Origin: Fragilaria crotonensis
Lineage: Eukaryota; Bacillariophyta; Fragilariophyceae; Fragilariales; Fragilariaceae
Assembly (NCBI GenBank): GCA_022925895.1
Contig: JAKSYS010000362.1
Coordinates: forward strand, 1 to 61,286
Direction of reading: 5' to 3'
Length of the DNA stretch: 61,286 bases
The notes under the pieces are model-generated. The model did not search any database. It was not told the DNA's origin and was given only the letters and a program-made list of their open reading frames with translations. The translations under genes and the position numbers were made by a program. Numbering within the stretch: the first letter of the stretch is position 1; each line of letters starts with the position of its first letter. This document shows, in pieces, positions 45,397 to 57,290 of the stretch.

Positions 45397-45584
45397 TGTT
45401 TATATCCTATCGAGATTAACAACAACTAACTTACCAACAGCAAGATAAGAACGATAACAACAGTCTTAAACGAATTGTGGTTCTATGTATAAACGTGCAT
45501 ACAATCGATGACTGATTCCCGAGTCCGGTTCGTATCTATGACCGCATCCCAGTAAGCAGTACACAGTACGGTACATATTAAACA
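45397..45584 (-). repeat. Copia 3' LTR
   Basis: 188 bases, no difference seen from 60849-61036. Starts TGTTTATATCC and ends TATTAAACA on the plus strand. Immediately inside is gtccccgcgagccgg, giving CGCGGGGAC as polypurine tract on the element's strand. Confidence 0.93.
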
Positions 45585-45718
45585 GTCCCCGCGAGCCGGA
45601 ACTCCATGATCTATCCATCACAAACTAACATGAACCTGCTAGAAGTAGCCCACGAGTCTCACTCGCGCAGGAGGTACCAACCCCATCGAGGAGATCGAAT
45701 GGGAGGAAACCTAGGGCA

Positions 45719-48388
45719 TCAGAAATTGAAAAGGATCGACGTAATCAACTCCCTGCGTCGCTCGGAATGCAGAACTTTAGTAAACAAGTCCGCCAGATTC
45801 GTCTCCGTGTCCTCTTTATGCACTTGTAAAACGCCTGCCGCCGCCGCCTCACGAACAGCATGATAATTGATGGCATTGTGCTTCTTTGATAATACCGATT
45901 CAGGAATGCTCGTGTTCTTCACCACACCTTGATTATCACAGTATACTTGAGCCGGTCCGTCCAACGGAACTCCAAACATGCGTAATTTATACCTCATCGC
46001 AATGATCATATCCCGCGCAGTTCGCATCGCAACGAATTCGCTTCCAAAAGAAGTTGACGTTTCAACCGTATTCTGTCTCCGACTAAGCCATACAATGGGT
46101 GAGTTTTGAATAAATAACAATACGCCTGTATGTGAACGTCGCGTTACCAAGTTTCCAGCGTGGTTTGCATCAACAAACACATGAAGTGATACCGGTCGTC
46201 CCAACGGTTCTGGCATCTTTGCTGGTAATTCCTCTTCCAGATTCTCGTAAAATGCTGACCAATCCGGTCGATGATACGTAGGGTCAATTGGAACCTGATC
46301 TGTAGAGTCGAAAATAATCCTCGAGGTCTCGTGCTTGGATAGGTACGCGAATATGTGATACACAGCATCTAGGTGACCTATTCGAGGTAGCGCCAAGTGC
46401 TGCGATAACAATGCAACCTCCGTATAGATGTCCAACCTCCCAAGTTCAACTGCCCATCGCAAAACGCCTATCAAGTTCTGATATCGAGACGATTGTTCAC
46501 TGTTGCACTCATCACTCGTATCCACTTCCGGACGATAAGTTGAACTCGGAAACGGTGTTTTCGCTGTCCCCTTTAAACTCCTTCCTTCTTCTTGTAGCAA
46601 AAGCTTGACATTTTTCACAGCGTTTCGTACATAAGTCCTTGCGGAAAACGACCAATACTCGCGTCCAGTCGGGTCTCCAGGCTTCATCACTTTCTCGACA
46701 TCTGCTCCCAAATACCGTGTCGGAGGTCCAACACTTGCTGGGTTCAATTCATAATTGGCTTTGATTACTTCCAAATGCTTTTCTGGGTCATGCGATACAA
46801 TCAATACATCATCAACATACACAAGGATATACTCATAATACTTGTACCCGTCAGGTTTTGCAAATGGTCGAATATACACATCCGGATCCGCAATCGATGG
46901 CTGGAATCCCATGTCGCGAATAGAATTGTTAAACATCGCACGCCACGAAGCTCCACTCGATTTTAATCCGTAAAGAGCACGAACAATTCGAATGACAGTA
47001 CCTTGTCTCGATCCAAACTCTGGTCCAGCGACAAACCAAACCTTTTCGCGGCAAGGTGCATTTAAATATGCATTTCCAATGTCACACGCCATGATATCCA
47101 AGTCGTTCAACGCAGCCAACACAAACGCGATTCGCACACTGTCTCTGCTCACGACGCTCGAATACGTTATGCTCGCCGGTGGTTCAGTCAGGTGGCCGCC
47201 AGCAACGAATCGAGCCTTTCGCGTCAAGTCCATTTTCACATCAAATATCATATGGCATTTAATTTCCTGAAATCCGACATACTTGCCTTTCGCCAATCCA
47301 CTTCGAATCTGCTCAGGGGTCACGCCCTCGTCATATTCCAGGGCAACCATGACCTTCTTCAGTTCCTTTTGTATCGCGTTCCACCAGAAGTCAGTCCCCG
47401 TTTCCTTGTCGATCTGTAAAGCCTCCTGTACTGAATGCGGCAATCGGACTCCATACTTATGACTTGTTTTCCAGTATCTACTCTTTACTTTTCCAATGAT
47501 ACGATTCCTCATCCTGAGCGTTTCCGACACCCACCACTTAAATGCCGGTTCCTCTTGAATCCGATTTGCAACGGCATACTCAGCTAATTCAATAGGGTTC
47601 GAGTCTTTGACATATTTCATATCGATCCAATCCGATGACCCGTCTTTCCACTGGCATAGTAATTTCCATCCTTTTGTCGTTTTCTTCGGCACTTTCTTAC
47701 CTCTCTTCGTGTTCACAAATCCGTTGTCAGCTTTCAGCGCCCGTCCATCAGCCTTGTGGTCAATAATCTCATCCAGTATTGCATGTCGCCGGCCTTCGTC
47801 ATCACATTGTGCAAATATGTTTTCGGCAATTACATTGGCATGGTATCGCATCAACGATCCGTCATCCAATTCACATTCGTATTCACGGGTGTCAAGCAAA
47901 GGGTTCGCGTGTCGCTTACCAATCGGATTTCCATTGTTATCCCTTGCACGTTTGATTACTTTTGCCGTCGCTACTTCGCCGTCTTTGTTCACGTAAAATT
48001 CCGACTGCAAATATTGATCAAAAGTTTCGAATTCAACATCGTCTGCGTCCTTCTTCGCTGGCTGATTCATGTCCCCGTATTCTACGTCCAGTGGAATAGC
48101 ACCATCAGCCACACCGTCGTTAGCGTCGACGTCGTCTTGTAAGTAAAAGACAGGGTTAGGATGATCGAGTTGGAAATGCGCATCGTCCAGGCGGGTGAGT
48201 AGGTTAGTATCAAAGGCGTCAACACGTGTTTTAATTGCCTCTGTCGCCATATCAGTTACCGTAACATGCTGAACTGTGGAGCGTGCAATGACGTGTCCGG
48301 CCTCGGTGAGTATCCAATAGGTCATATCACTGCCAACTCGATGCGCAATTCCGAGCCATCGGCCGAGCTTCGCTTGATCCGTGTTCAT
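45719..48388 (-). CDS. pol: Copia pol, reverse transcriptase-RNase H part
   Basis: An 889-codon frame, intact. The first residues (MNTDQAKLGRWLGIAHRVG) are the end of the integrase C-terminal region. The RT follows: KCHMIFDVKMDLTRKARFVA, MACDIGNAYLNAP, LYGLKSSGASWR and the catalytic box YVDDVLI. RNase H follows: FVDANHAG, SRRSHTG, ETSTSFGSEFVA, YCDNQGVVKN, NLADLFTK. This is the RVT_2 type typical of Ty1/copia. The frame is continuous with the integrase once the LINE and one 16-bp target copy are discounted (sequence WDHQKTD | MNTDQAK). The methionine at 48388 is internal to the original polyprotein, not a natural start. Confidence 0.92.
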   Translation of the reverse strand: MNTDQAKLGRWLGIAHRVGSDMTYWILTEAGHVIARSTVQHVTVTDMATEAIKTRVDAFDTNLLTRLDDAHFQLDHPNPVFYLQDDVDANDGVADGAIPLDVEYGDMNQPAKKDADDVEFETFDQYLQSEFYVNKDGEVATAKVIKRARDNNGNPIGKRHANPLLDTREYECELDDGSLMRYHANVIAENIFAQCDDEGRRHAILDEIIDHKADGRALKADNGFVNTKRGKKVPKKTTKGWKLLCQWKDGSSDWIDMKYVKDSNPIELAEYAVANRIQEEPAFKWWVSETLRMRNRIIGKVKSRYWKTSHKYGVRLPHSVQEALQIDKETGTDFWWNAIQKELKKVMVALEYDEGVTPEQIRSGLAKGKYVGFQEIKCHMIFDVKMDLTRKARFVAGGHLTEPPASITYSSVVSRDSVRIAFVLAALNDLDIMACDIGNAYLNAPCREKVWFVAGPEFGSRQGTVIRIVRALYGLKSSGASWRAMFNNSIRDMGFQPSIADPDVYIRPFAKPDGYKYYEYILVYVDDVLIVSHDPEKHLEVIKANYELNPASVGPPTRYLGADVEKVMKPGDPTGREYWSFSARTYVRNAVKNVKLLLQEEGRSLKGTAKTPFPSSTYRPEVDTSDECNSEQSSRYQNLIGVLRWAVELGRLDIYTEVALLSQHLALPRIGHLDAVYHIFAYLSKHETSRIIFDSTDQVPIDPTYHRPDWSAFYENLEEELPAKMPEPLGRPVSLHVFVDANHAGNLVTRRSHTGVLLFIQNSPIVWLSRRQNTVETSTSFGSEFVAMRTARDMIIAMRYKLRMFGVPLDGPAQVYCDNQGVVKNTSIPESVLSKKHNAINYHAVREAAAAGVLQVHKEDTETNLADLFTKVLHSERRRELITSILFNF

Positions 48389-48402
48389 ATCCGTCTTCTG
48401 AT
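48387..48402. repeat. LINE target-site duplication, left copy
   Basis: atatccgtcttctgat, identical to 57386-57401. The bases on either side differ (c/t before, a/g after), fixing its length at 16. Confidence 0.95.
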
Positions 48403-48558
48403 ATATATAAACTAATTATCGGGTTGTCACCGCCCCTGATCTTTTGGCAAGACCAAAGAGTGTACCCCACCGCAGCCGCACCGTTTTACCAGTAGGCGAC
48501 AGTTATCTAACCTAAATACCTAAATCCCCATGTGGTCGCACTGATCCCATACTGTGCA

Positions 48559-51500
48559 TTACCGACCAGAGGTCGATGAACGGTAAAAATCTGTCACCAA
48601 CATTTGTCTTTGTCCATCGCGTGTCAGTCGTGCTTTCGCCATTTTCATGTATCGTAACCATCGTCGGCGTGAACTCGGCGTCATCTTTAAAATCGATTCC
48701 AGCGGACGCTCGCAGTAATGTCGATCGCCCGCAGGTAGGCTATCTGATTGAGAATACAAGGCGCATATTTCCACGCGCTCGGAGTCGCGAATTGTCAGTT
48801 GTGCTTCGGCCTGAGAGTCATGAAGAATTTTGTTCCGAGATTTCCAAAGTTGTTGCGTCAGAACGTGAAATGACTGTAGAATTCCTCTGATTTGTTGCAG
48901 TCCTTTTCCTTCTTGTACATCGTCGGTTGGAGAATCAAATGCGCTCACCGCTATCATAGACCGCCACTCCACACTGAGATAACCCTTGATGGCATTGTCC
49001 CACCCAATGTTCCGTTGATCACTCAAAGCAACTCCGATTTGATCGCGAAATTTCGAAGGGTAGTCCTCAAGCACTGGTTGGAAATCCCGTTGTGTAAGCC
49101 ACGCAGTGACGCCCTCCTTTAATAAATGAAACACCGGGTGGTACTCTTCCGGTGACATCCGACGGCGAAATACCCGAATCGCTTCTGCATGCTCTGGATT
49201 GTTTTTGCATCGGAGGACATGGGAAGTCGTTTCATTGTCTTCACCACAGCACGGACATTTATGAAGCATCTCATCTTTAATTTTTGCCACCCTGAAGCGC
49301 TGTTTGCCGGTGTGCCATTGATCGAAAACAAATTTTGTATGAGCAATTTGATCTGACGAGGATAGGCGATTGTGAAAAATCCCAAAAGCCTCGAAATCGA
49401 CGCAATCCCACACCTTATTTGTCCATCGCTGCTTAGATTGAATATAATGCCGGAGATGATAGCCATTTATATGGAATCGTATGCAGGCTTCCTCCTGGCA
49501 CACAAGACGCACTCCTTTAATAGATATCGTAACCTTGGCCTCCGGAGTATGCGCAGTCTGTTCCACTGATTGGCGGTATTGGGACTGTTCCCTAAACCAC
49601 GTTGCTAGTTCATCGGCTCTGTTGTTGCATGTGATGTCGTGATCTCTTATGCTCGCTTTTCGAGTGGAAACTCTCTGGTGACCCTTAATCCATACCGGAG
49701 TTATAGTTCGTCGTAGGTTGGCAGTCTCTGTACTGATGACTCCCAAATAATCCGCATTCGCAGGTTGTTTCCTTTTGATAGCGTCCCTTTTTGTGTGGTG
49801 ACGTACATTCGCAATTGCTGTCTTGCTATCCGTAACCCACTTGAAGGAGCATTGATGGCGTTTTCCCCATACATTGTGAAGAATCGACAAAAATACTAAT
49901 GCTGCAGTATAGCCGCCCAATTCACATCGAGTAGAATTTGACGTATCATATGGGCCATCAATTGGTCCCGCGCCCTCCACCAGCACTGTGTTCGATTTGG
50001 TACACAAGAGCCATCCAAAAGTACCTTTACGTCCTTTTAGTCCCCCATCGGATGCGATTGTCAAAAGCTGGCGACGTTGACACTCCTCCCACAATTGCTC
50101 GTCAGATACTTTTTGATGTATGTGGGTGAGAAGACGTTTTCGATGTTTTGGTTGGAGATGGATGACTTCGGAAATAGTCGATGCGCTGTCGCTACAATGT
50201 GACGTCGGGCTCGACCTCTTTTCTTTAAGATCTCGCAGCGAAGGTCGCGGTGTCGTTTTCCAAAACCGACCGTACCTTAAAAATTGAGACGAAATATACC
50301 GACGCCATAGTCTGCGTTGTTGTGCACTCAACTGTTCATGCCGTGGCCATGCTAGGTTCCGTTCAAAAAGAATTGGTCGCGTAGCTGCGTACGCCCACTC
50401 GGATATCTTCGATGATTCATGAGAATCAACTAACTCCGCGATTGTGGTCACCTGTAGATAGATGCGTACCATGTTTAGGTCCTGTTGCTGCCGAAGACTG
50501 TAACCCTTCAGCCGCGATAAGTTCATGATGTATTGGTCGTGGCGACCGAGTAGATCAACTTTGTAGTGGTGTGTCAGCGTGATACTGATGTTGTGATTGG
50601 ACATAAACTGTCTCATCGATAGTATCCATGTGGGTGTGAGATATGGTATATGTAGAGCGGGTTCTTCGAGTAATGGATTCGGTAATCCGGATTCCAATTG
50701 AGAGGATTGTAGTTGAAGAAGGAGGAGCTTACCCACCTGTGTACCGCCAAATACTTCGTGCCGAAAGTACTTTATCATTTCGATACCACTCTCAGTCCGT
50801 AGATCCAGAAGACCTAAACCCCCCATGGAGGGTGGACCATACCTGATTGCCGTCGGTAGTTTACTTGAAAGGCCCAACTTTTGCACAATTGTGGGTATAA
50901 TCCTGGATTGAATCTGATCGAGTTCTTCCTCATCCACCGCTATTGCTGGTAAGGAATATCTCATCGCGGGCGAGTAAATGGATCGATGGAAAACGCGAGC
51001 ATCGGTTGCGGTGATACGAGGAGATCATAAGTACGCCGAGTATTTGTCAGCCTTCTGTTTTAGAACCTGTATGTGAGCCGAAAAATCGCCCAACGGTGTT
51101 TGGTACACGCCCAGGATTCTCGTTGCCTCGGTTAATTTTAAGCGACGTATAGACGCCTTTGGATGACTGGGAGAGTGCTGAAAAAGTTTGATGTTGGGAT
51201 CTGAGTCACAAATTTCGCGTAGTGATGGTCGACCGTTTCTCCAGTCCCAGAACATAACATACCACGAACACTTGGATAGATTCAGTGCTCCCCCGGAGAA
51301 ATGTAAAAGTTGCTCCCACGTTTGAGCCGCTGATTCTAGAGCATTAATTAATTCGGTTAATGATCTGGAGCCGGTGTCCGTCATTCCAATTGCTGTGTCA
51401 TCAACAAATGCGTCCACGAGTCGCTCATGTTGGATCGTGCCATCCGCAGATCGAAAACTTATTCGATCAGGTACCACTCTTTCCAGCGTGTTCAACAGAA

Positions 51501-54294
51501 TGACCACCAGGGAAAGCCAAACAGCAGGAGAAGCACCACTTCCTTGGCCTGTTCCAAATAAGGGCTCCATGACTGTTCCGGTATACGACTTCTCTGATAC
51601 CCCGTACACCGTCTTTACCATATATTGCATGAGCTCCAAAGCCTGGGCATGAGTACGAACAGCTTCGATTGGCATACCACACCGCCTTGCCGCCATCATT
51701 CCCAAAGCAACAATGATCCGGTCGAAGCAAGCCGAAGCATCGTTGTCAAACCGCGCATAGTTGACCTTGAGTACGCGACTGAGATCTGTTGTCAATTGGT
51801 TGAGCATAACTGGATCCATGGTTGTCCTTCCCGGAACCGAGCCATGCTGTCCATCGTTGAGCAGGTTTAGGTGAACGGCGCGACGAACGAGGCGGGAACC
51901 CCACATGATCTTTAAAAATAAATTGTAATCAGCTTCAAACAAATGAATAATGCGTAGCCGATTGATTTTGGGGCGTCCAGGATCCTTCTCAATCATAACA
52001 TTAACTGCCTTACACCACCTTGGAGGCGCAATTCCGCTCGATATTGCAATATTGAGAAACTTGCATAAACAGTCTAAAAGGGTGGGATCGGATATAATGG
52101 CCTTGTAATGTCCCAAATGTCTCCCGGATGGTGATGTTGTTGTCGTTTCTTTCCAGGATTTGAAACCTCTTGTAATATCCTCTGGGGTTATTTCAAGTTT
52201 GATGTTTTCTCGCTCTAAAACTGTCTCTGGTATCTGGAACGAAGCGAAGAACTCCCGGAGTAGATCGTTATTCCCATACCACCAATCCGGTGTGTTGCCC
52301 TGCAGACATTCTGTAGCGGCGTCGGTTAAACCTGAAAACGAAAGAGCATCATGTATGACGCCGCTCCCACATGGTGAAACTGATGCAGCTCGAAACGCTT
52401 CCCTGTTGAAGTTTAAAAGATGTTCCTCAATATCGTCGCGAGTTATTATTGTATCCCACACGATCGACTGGGGATCCTTATCCTGTAACACTGAGTGAAC
52501 TCGACCTGGAGAAGTAACAGATGACCCTGTTGCCGGGCGTGGTATCTGAAGTTGGGAAAGTCCTGAGAAATCGGAGGGGTTCACAATCGTCCGAAGTTTG
52601 GCATATAGTTGTTTGCTCGCTTCACCTCGAAGTGTCCCTGAAACCAGTTTTGCCTTTCGTTGGGATTCCGTTTTTGTATGTGGATTTGTGTCCGATTGGT
52701 AACGCTCAAGTAGTTCCTCATAACTACTCACTCTGCTTGAAGAAGCGTGTTTCTGCAAACTGCGGAGCGACTTCTTAGCACGATTGAGATGCTTACGGAC
52801 AGTCTGGAGATCGAGTTGCTGGTGTCTATCAGGAAGAACGAATGCAGGATCATAGGACTGAATTTGCCTTTCCCATCGATCGAAAGTTGTTGAATAATTC
52901 TCAGCGTATTTGATTTCCCTCAGACGTCGTTTCCAGTAAAGCAAGATGACGCCGGCATTACGCAATTGAGGGGACCACTGATATGGTTTCGGACGCCGTG
53001 AAAGTGCCAACTCCGCTGTGCTCATTGCGCGACCTTGATCGAGATCCCATTGTGTGAGAAGTTTCCGCACCTTTGATCTCGGCCAGTCTTGATAGTTTTT
53101 GAATAAATGCCCAATGCGGTCAATCATATTGTGGTGTTTGTAATATTCCTTCATTTTTGTCACATAGATCTCAACCGAATCGGGATTCCCACTCCGTAAC
53201 CACCGCTGTGATGCCGATGCTAATGTTGGTTGCTCTGACTCATTTCCAAGTAATAAAGTCAGATTCAAGTCAATATACAGTGCACGATGATCGGATTGGG
53301 GTCCTTCGAAATAGGATAGTGAACCTTGGCGACTGAGTGCATCCATAGTTCTGCTGCATCCAAATATGTAATCGATGCGACGATGGTTAGAGCCAATGTA
53401 TGTGGATGGAGCCGGGCTTCTTTGGTGGAGATCGTTTAAATCGTGAGATGCAACGAATTCTTGCAGTGTAGAGTCCGACTCAATTTCGGCGTTAGCATCG
53501 ATCATCAGCAGTATAGCGTTACCTTGCGTCTGTAGATTTCGAATGACCATAGACAGGTCCTTTAGAAACACAGTTCTTGGTTGCGGACTTTTGTGCCCTT
53601 GCTCTTTGAAGTATACGTATTCCCTATGGAAAGTGCTGCCCAACGGAGCTGTGCCAATAGAGCCGGAGCAGGTTCTGTATCCAGTTATAACGCTCAGCTT
53701 TTGTTCGGACCGACCAATCAGGGTGAAACCGCACCATCGTCCAAGACCTGAATCGTCCGTGATAGGTGGACCAAATACCTTTGTGGTCAAAGAACCCTGA
53801 ACCACTTGTGTTGTTCCGCCAGCTTGAAATGTTGTTTTCCCTCCAATAGGGTCCACTTGTTGAGAAGGGGATCCAAATGCAACCTTTCCAAGTTTTAGGT
53901 GTCGCCGAAGGCATTGTTTGAAGGTATGCTGCAAATGTGTATGTTGCCAACCCGAATTTGTTTCAGCCATCCCGAAGACGTCAATCGAAAACGAAAGCAT
54001 GCTTGAGAGATAATAATTGTAATCCTCACCTGATGGATCGTATGTTAAACCTTTCACATTCTGAAACATGAAACGAGTCGTCCCTGGCGCCTTGTAAATA
54101 ATTGCATCTCCATAGGTTACATCAGCCTGCGAATCAAGCGATCTTCGCACACTCAATCGTCCTGGTCGCATACTCGGGAAAAGTAAAACTTGTGAAGTCG
54201 GTATGTGTGGATGTCTGTCATCACCTCGTGACATATAACGACCTTTCCTTCGTGGTGTTGGATCTTCAGATGACGGATAAGATGGTAGACTCAT
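48559..54294 (-). CDS. LINE ORF2: APE endonuclease, reverse transcriptase, RNase H (one internal stop)
   Basis: 1911 codons in one frame with a single TGA at 51025-51027 (codon 1090). Start ATG at 54294 overlaps the ORF1 stop (ATGA). The APE endonuclease occupies the first ~350 residues: FQNVKGL, MAETNSGW, MIDANAE, RRIDYIFG, SDHRALYID. The RT follows with RIIHLFEADYN, DGQHGSVPGRTTMD, FDNDASACFDRI, GTGQGSGASPAVW and the catalytic box FVDD (963-966). After the stop: RNase H with SDGG, CELGG, TDSKTA and NRADELA (D-E-D-D set complete), then a C-x2-C-x8-H-x4-C motif (CPCCGEDNETTSHVLRC). The stop could be a CGA-to-TGA transition in an arginine codon, since the frame is open on both sides. As read, RNase H would not be made from one chain without readthrough. 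Confidence 0.88.
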
Positions 54295-57290
54295 GATGCT
54301 GACCCTCCGCCTTGAGAGCTGTTTTCCTTGTATCGACTCTCAAGGTCGGTGGTGATGTCGGTCAAAGTTGTTGTTGTTGCTTGTGTATAGGAATCCATGT
54401 TGTCATCGTCAGGTAATGGTGTTTGAACCGCCTGGGATAAAGGGAGAAGGCTTTCCATTTCTATATTCTCTGATGCCGCTTCGACCGGGGTGGTTTCTTC
54501 GGTAGTTGATCGTTGCGTTGGGCTGTCGTGCGTTACTCCATTCTGATTGGTATCGTGGCCCGCATGCCCCGCGGCAGATTCGTTTCGACCAGCGGTCCGG
54601 TATTTCTTTTTGATTGGTGACGAAAACAAGACTCTGTCCAGATGACGATCGGAAAGCTCAGATGAAGAGTGCTGTGTGTTGTCGATTGCTGCTGATGCGC
54701 TATTCGTTTCAATACTAGTTGTGAAAGAGCTTCCAGGCACTTGTCCAGTCTGTATCTGTGTCTGTGCTATCATATCCATGAGGGCCGATATCTTATCGCT
54801 GAGTTGGTTCATGGTTCCCCCAACACCGGCTTGTTTCTCCATAACATTCATAAGATTGCCCTCCATAACATCAAACCTGTGGTCCAAATCATCAAATCGT
54901 GTGAACTGTCGCTCCATTCGTTCCAATCGCTCAGTGTTGATACGGTCCTTCCGGTCGAACTCTTTTTGTTGGCGTTGTATCCGAGCGTCAATTTCTTGAA
55001 AACGAGCCGTGGACGTGGACATTGAAGACAACCTGGAGTTAGTGGAATTGTTCGAATCAGCAGTGGACGCCTCAGTCTGGACAGTGGACCGCAGCCCGTA
55101 GTGATCCCGAAGGGATTCCAATGGAGTAGGGGGCATCGTTGACTTCGACGTTTTGTCCTTATCCACTGATGGGTGCGAGTCGCCATGTTGTGAAGACGAA
55201 TAATTTGATGATGAGTTTTGGTCTTCGGTTCCACCAGATGTACGAGAAGGAACAGCTCTTGATTCTGATTCTTCGGATGACTCAACGCTGTGAGCTGTTG
55301 TTTGTTTCCACGATTCCGTTGATGAAAATAATTTGTCGATGAAGGACAAATTGGCATTTACTTTAGAGACCACATGAATCACTGTGGGAGGAGGTCCTAT
55401 AGCGTCCCTAAACCTTTCCTCTCTGATCGAGAAAGGAAAAACTCGACGGCGGTACTCTTCAAAAGCTGTGCGAACCGTGCTTTCATGCTGAGGGGCCATG
55501 AGGAGAAAGGATTTTTGATCATATCCACCGTTCACGACGTCGACGTGTGCTGATTCGGTTCCCGTTGCCGATACAATGGATGCTGCCCAGTCTCTTGTAG
55601 TTCGCTCCATCTGTGTGCCATCCGGGAAAAACTCAGTCCTTACGGTGTCCAGATTGTTTATCAATGGGGAGAGTTGTATGTATCGGAGCGACTTGATATA
55701 AGAATCGTGCTTCTCAAAAAGGTTCATAGCTTCTTTCGTTGTCATCTTCGCAAACGCGAAACGTGGAATATACACTCCAGCTCCAGATCCGTCCAGAGCA
55801 GAAAGCAGTGTCTGACTCAGAGAATGGACATGATTTTTTCCACATTGTACCACGAGGTGATTGATATCTTGGTCGAACGGCGTGCGACGATGAAGAAAGA
55901 TGTTAAAAAAAGGGGTCGTGTCAGGAAGCTTGCTTCTAAGACTCTGTAAAAAACGGGTGCGATGGGTTGTGCGAGGAGCTTTAAGAAGAATATAACCAGA
56001 AATAACATCCTCGCCGCTGGTAGTCTTGGAATTGGAGAAAGACACCGTAACTTTGTTGCGTTTAAATGCTTCCTGTACGCGAGACTGATTCTTCCAGGAA
56101 AAGGGCTGTTTGTCAAGGAAGCCAAAACGGAGTGGAACAACGATTTGCGATTGAGAAGGTAGAACGGAGAGGGAGGGAGCGATGTACGATCTCACTTCCT
56201 CTGATGTCATTTTTGAAATGGAGTTGCAATATTCTGTTCCTTCGTCTGTCCATTTGTATAGAAGGCCATCTTCGTCGCGAAAAATATCATTGAGAAGCGA
56301 ATGAATCTCAGTGGACAGTGCGTTCGACTTTTGAGATAGCGCAAGAGAAACCACTTCTGCATTCGTTTTCCACCGAAGCGAGATACGAATTGTTCCATCA
56401 TTGATTGGGATGTTCGAATTTGGAATCAGTGCTGACATCTTACCATCCGTAGACGATGTGAATGAATTCGAATCTTCCTTCCTTTCATGCACGTGTGTTC
56501 GACTGTCAGATGGCGGGTTGTTTATCTGCAAGTTGGACTTATGCGGTGTTTGGTTCGTCTGGAACGTAATCGGTGCTGGTGGAGTGTTTGTGGGAGCTAT
56601 CTTCTCTGGACAAAGGGGGACATCGACTTCCATGTGTTCGTCATCTTGTTCTTCTGGGATTGGGGGCGTAGTAAATGCAAGTTGTTGTTTGAAGAGATCT
56701 GTTGTCTTGAGAACAATAGGGGTCTTCTTCGACACTGAGGATGCTTTCCTAGAAGTCTGAGTACGACGTTTGGCCTTTGCGGATCCAATGACCTTGTTCC
56801 ATGAGTAGATATTGGACGCACGCTTTGACCACTCTTCAAATCCAATGTTGACCGTATCCACCGGGAGAACTTTGTCGGTGTGAACAGATAGATAAGGTAA
56901 CGAGAAAATGTTTGCCCAGTCATGAAGCTTCTTTGGAACATCAAGTTGACGGTCGATATAGTACATGTATCGGTACCAGACGACTAGATGAAGTTTAAGT
57001 GGATCGTTGTCAAAGTTGTTCCAGAGTGCTTCGAAAGTTGGGAAAGACACGACGTTACGCCCGAGAGTGGTAAACCGATGCCAGACAGTAGGAGTGGTGT
57101 CGTTGCGTTGGACGGTTTCCTCATAGATGCGTTTAACGCGTTCGTTCTGCGTTTCAGCCAAATGTTCTGGAGGAATGTCGATATCGGGAAAATCCTTCCA
57201 ATCTTTCAACAGAAAACCAAAGGAGTCATCAGTATCAGGTGGAAGAGACGTAAGGAGAATTGGAGACGGAGGCTCCGCTGTTTCGGTCAT
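54291..57290 (-). CDS. LINE ORF1 protein
   Basis: About 999 aa from ATG 57290 (MTETAEPPSP, context ACCACCATG). The open frame extends upstream to 57512, but that part lies in the Copia target beyond the LINE border (57385) and is excluded. Residues about 350-620 form a globular region (including TRFLQSLRSKLPDTTPFFNI, HLVVQCGKNHVHSL, ERTTRDWAASI). About 700-760 is Ser/Glu-rich. About 760-847 is strongly charged with coiled-coil character (RQQKEFDRKDRINTERLERM). The tail is Ser/Thr-rich. No CCHC knuckle or RRM is evident. Probably the RNA-binding/assembly protein of the element; unusually long for an ORF1. The function is inferred from position. Confidence 0.85.
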   Translation of the reverse strand: MTETAEPPSPILLTSLPPDTDDSFGFLLKDWKDFPDIDIPPEHLAETQNERVKRIYEETVQRNDTTPTVWHRFTTLGRNVVSFPTFEALWNNFDNDPLKLHLVVWYRYMYYIDRQLDVPKKLHDWANIFSLPYLSVHTDKVLPVDTVNIGFEEWSKRASNIYSWNKVIGSAKAKRRTQTSRKASSVSKKTPIVLKTTDLFKQQLAFTTPPIPEEQDDEHMEVDVPLCPEKIAPTNTPPAPITFQTNQTPHKSNLQINNPPSDSRTHVHERKEDSNSFTSSTDGKMSALIPNSNIPINDGTIRISLRWKTNAEVVSLALSQKSNALSTEIHSLLNDIFRDEDGLLYKWTDEGTEYCNSISKMTSEEVRSYIAPSLSVLPSQSQIVVPLRFGFLDKQPFSWKNQSRVQEAFKRNKVTVSFSNSKTTSGEDVISGYILLKAPRTTHRTRFLQSLRSKLPDTTPFFNIFLHRRTPFDQDINHLVVQCGKNHVHSLSQTLLSALDGSGAGVYIPRFAFAKMTTKEAMNLFEKHDSYIKSLRYIQLSPLINNLDTVRTEFFPDGTQMERTTRDWAASIVSATGTESAHVDVVNGGYDQKSFLLMAPQHESTVRTAFEEYRRRVFPFSIREERFRDAIGPPPTVIHVVSKVNANLSFIDKLFSSTESWKQTTAHSVESSEESESRAVPSRTSGGTEDQNSSSNYSSSQHGDSHPSVDKDKTSKSTMPPTPLESLRDHYGLRSTVQTEASTADSNNSTNSRLSSMSTSTARFQEIDARIQRQQKEFDRKDRINTERLERMERQFTRFDDLDHRFDVMEGNLMNVMEKQAGVGGTMNQLSDKISALMDMIAQTQIQTGQVPGSSFTTSIETNSASAAIDNTQHSSSELSDRHLDRVLFSSPIKKKYRTAGRNESAAGHAGHDTNQNGVTHDSPTQRSTTEETTPVEAASENIEMESLLPLSQAVQTPLPDDDNMDSYTQATTTTLTDITTDLESRYKENSSQGGGSAS

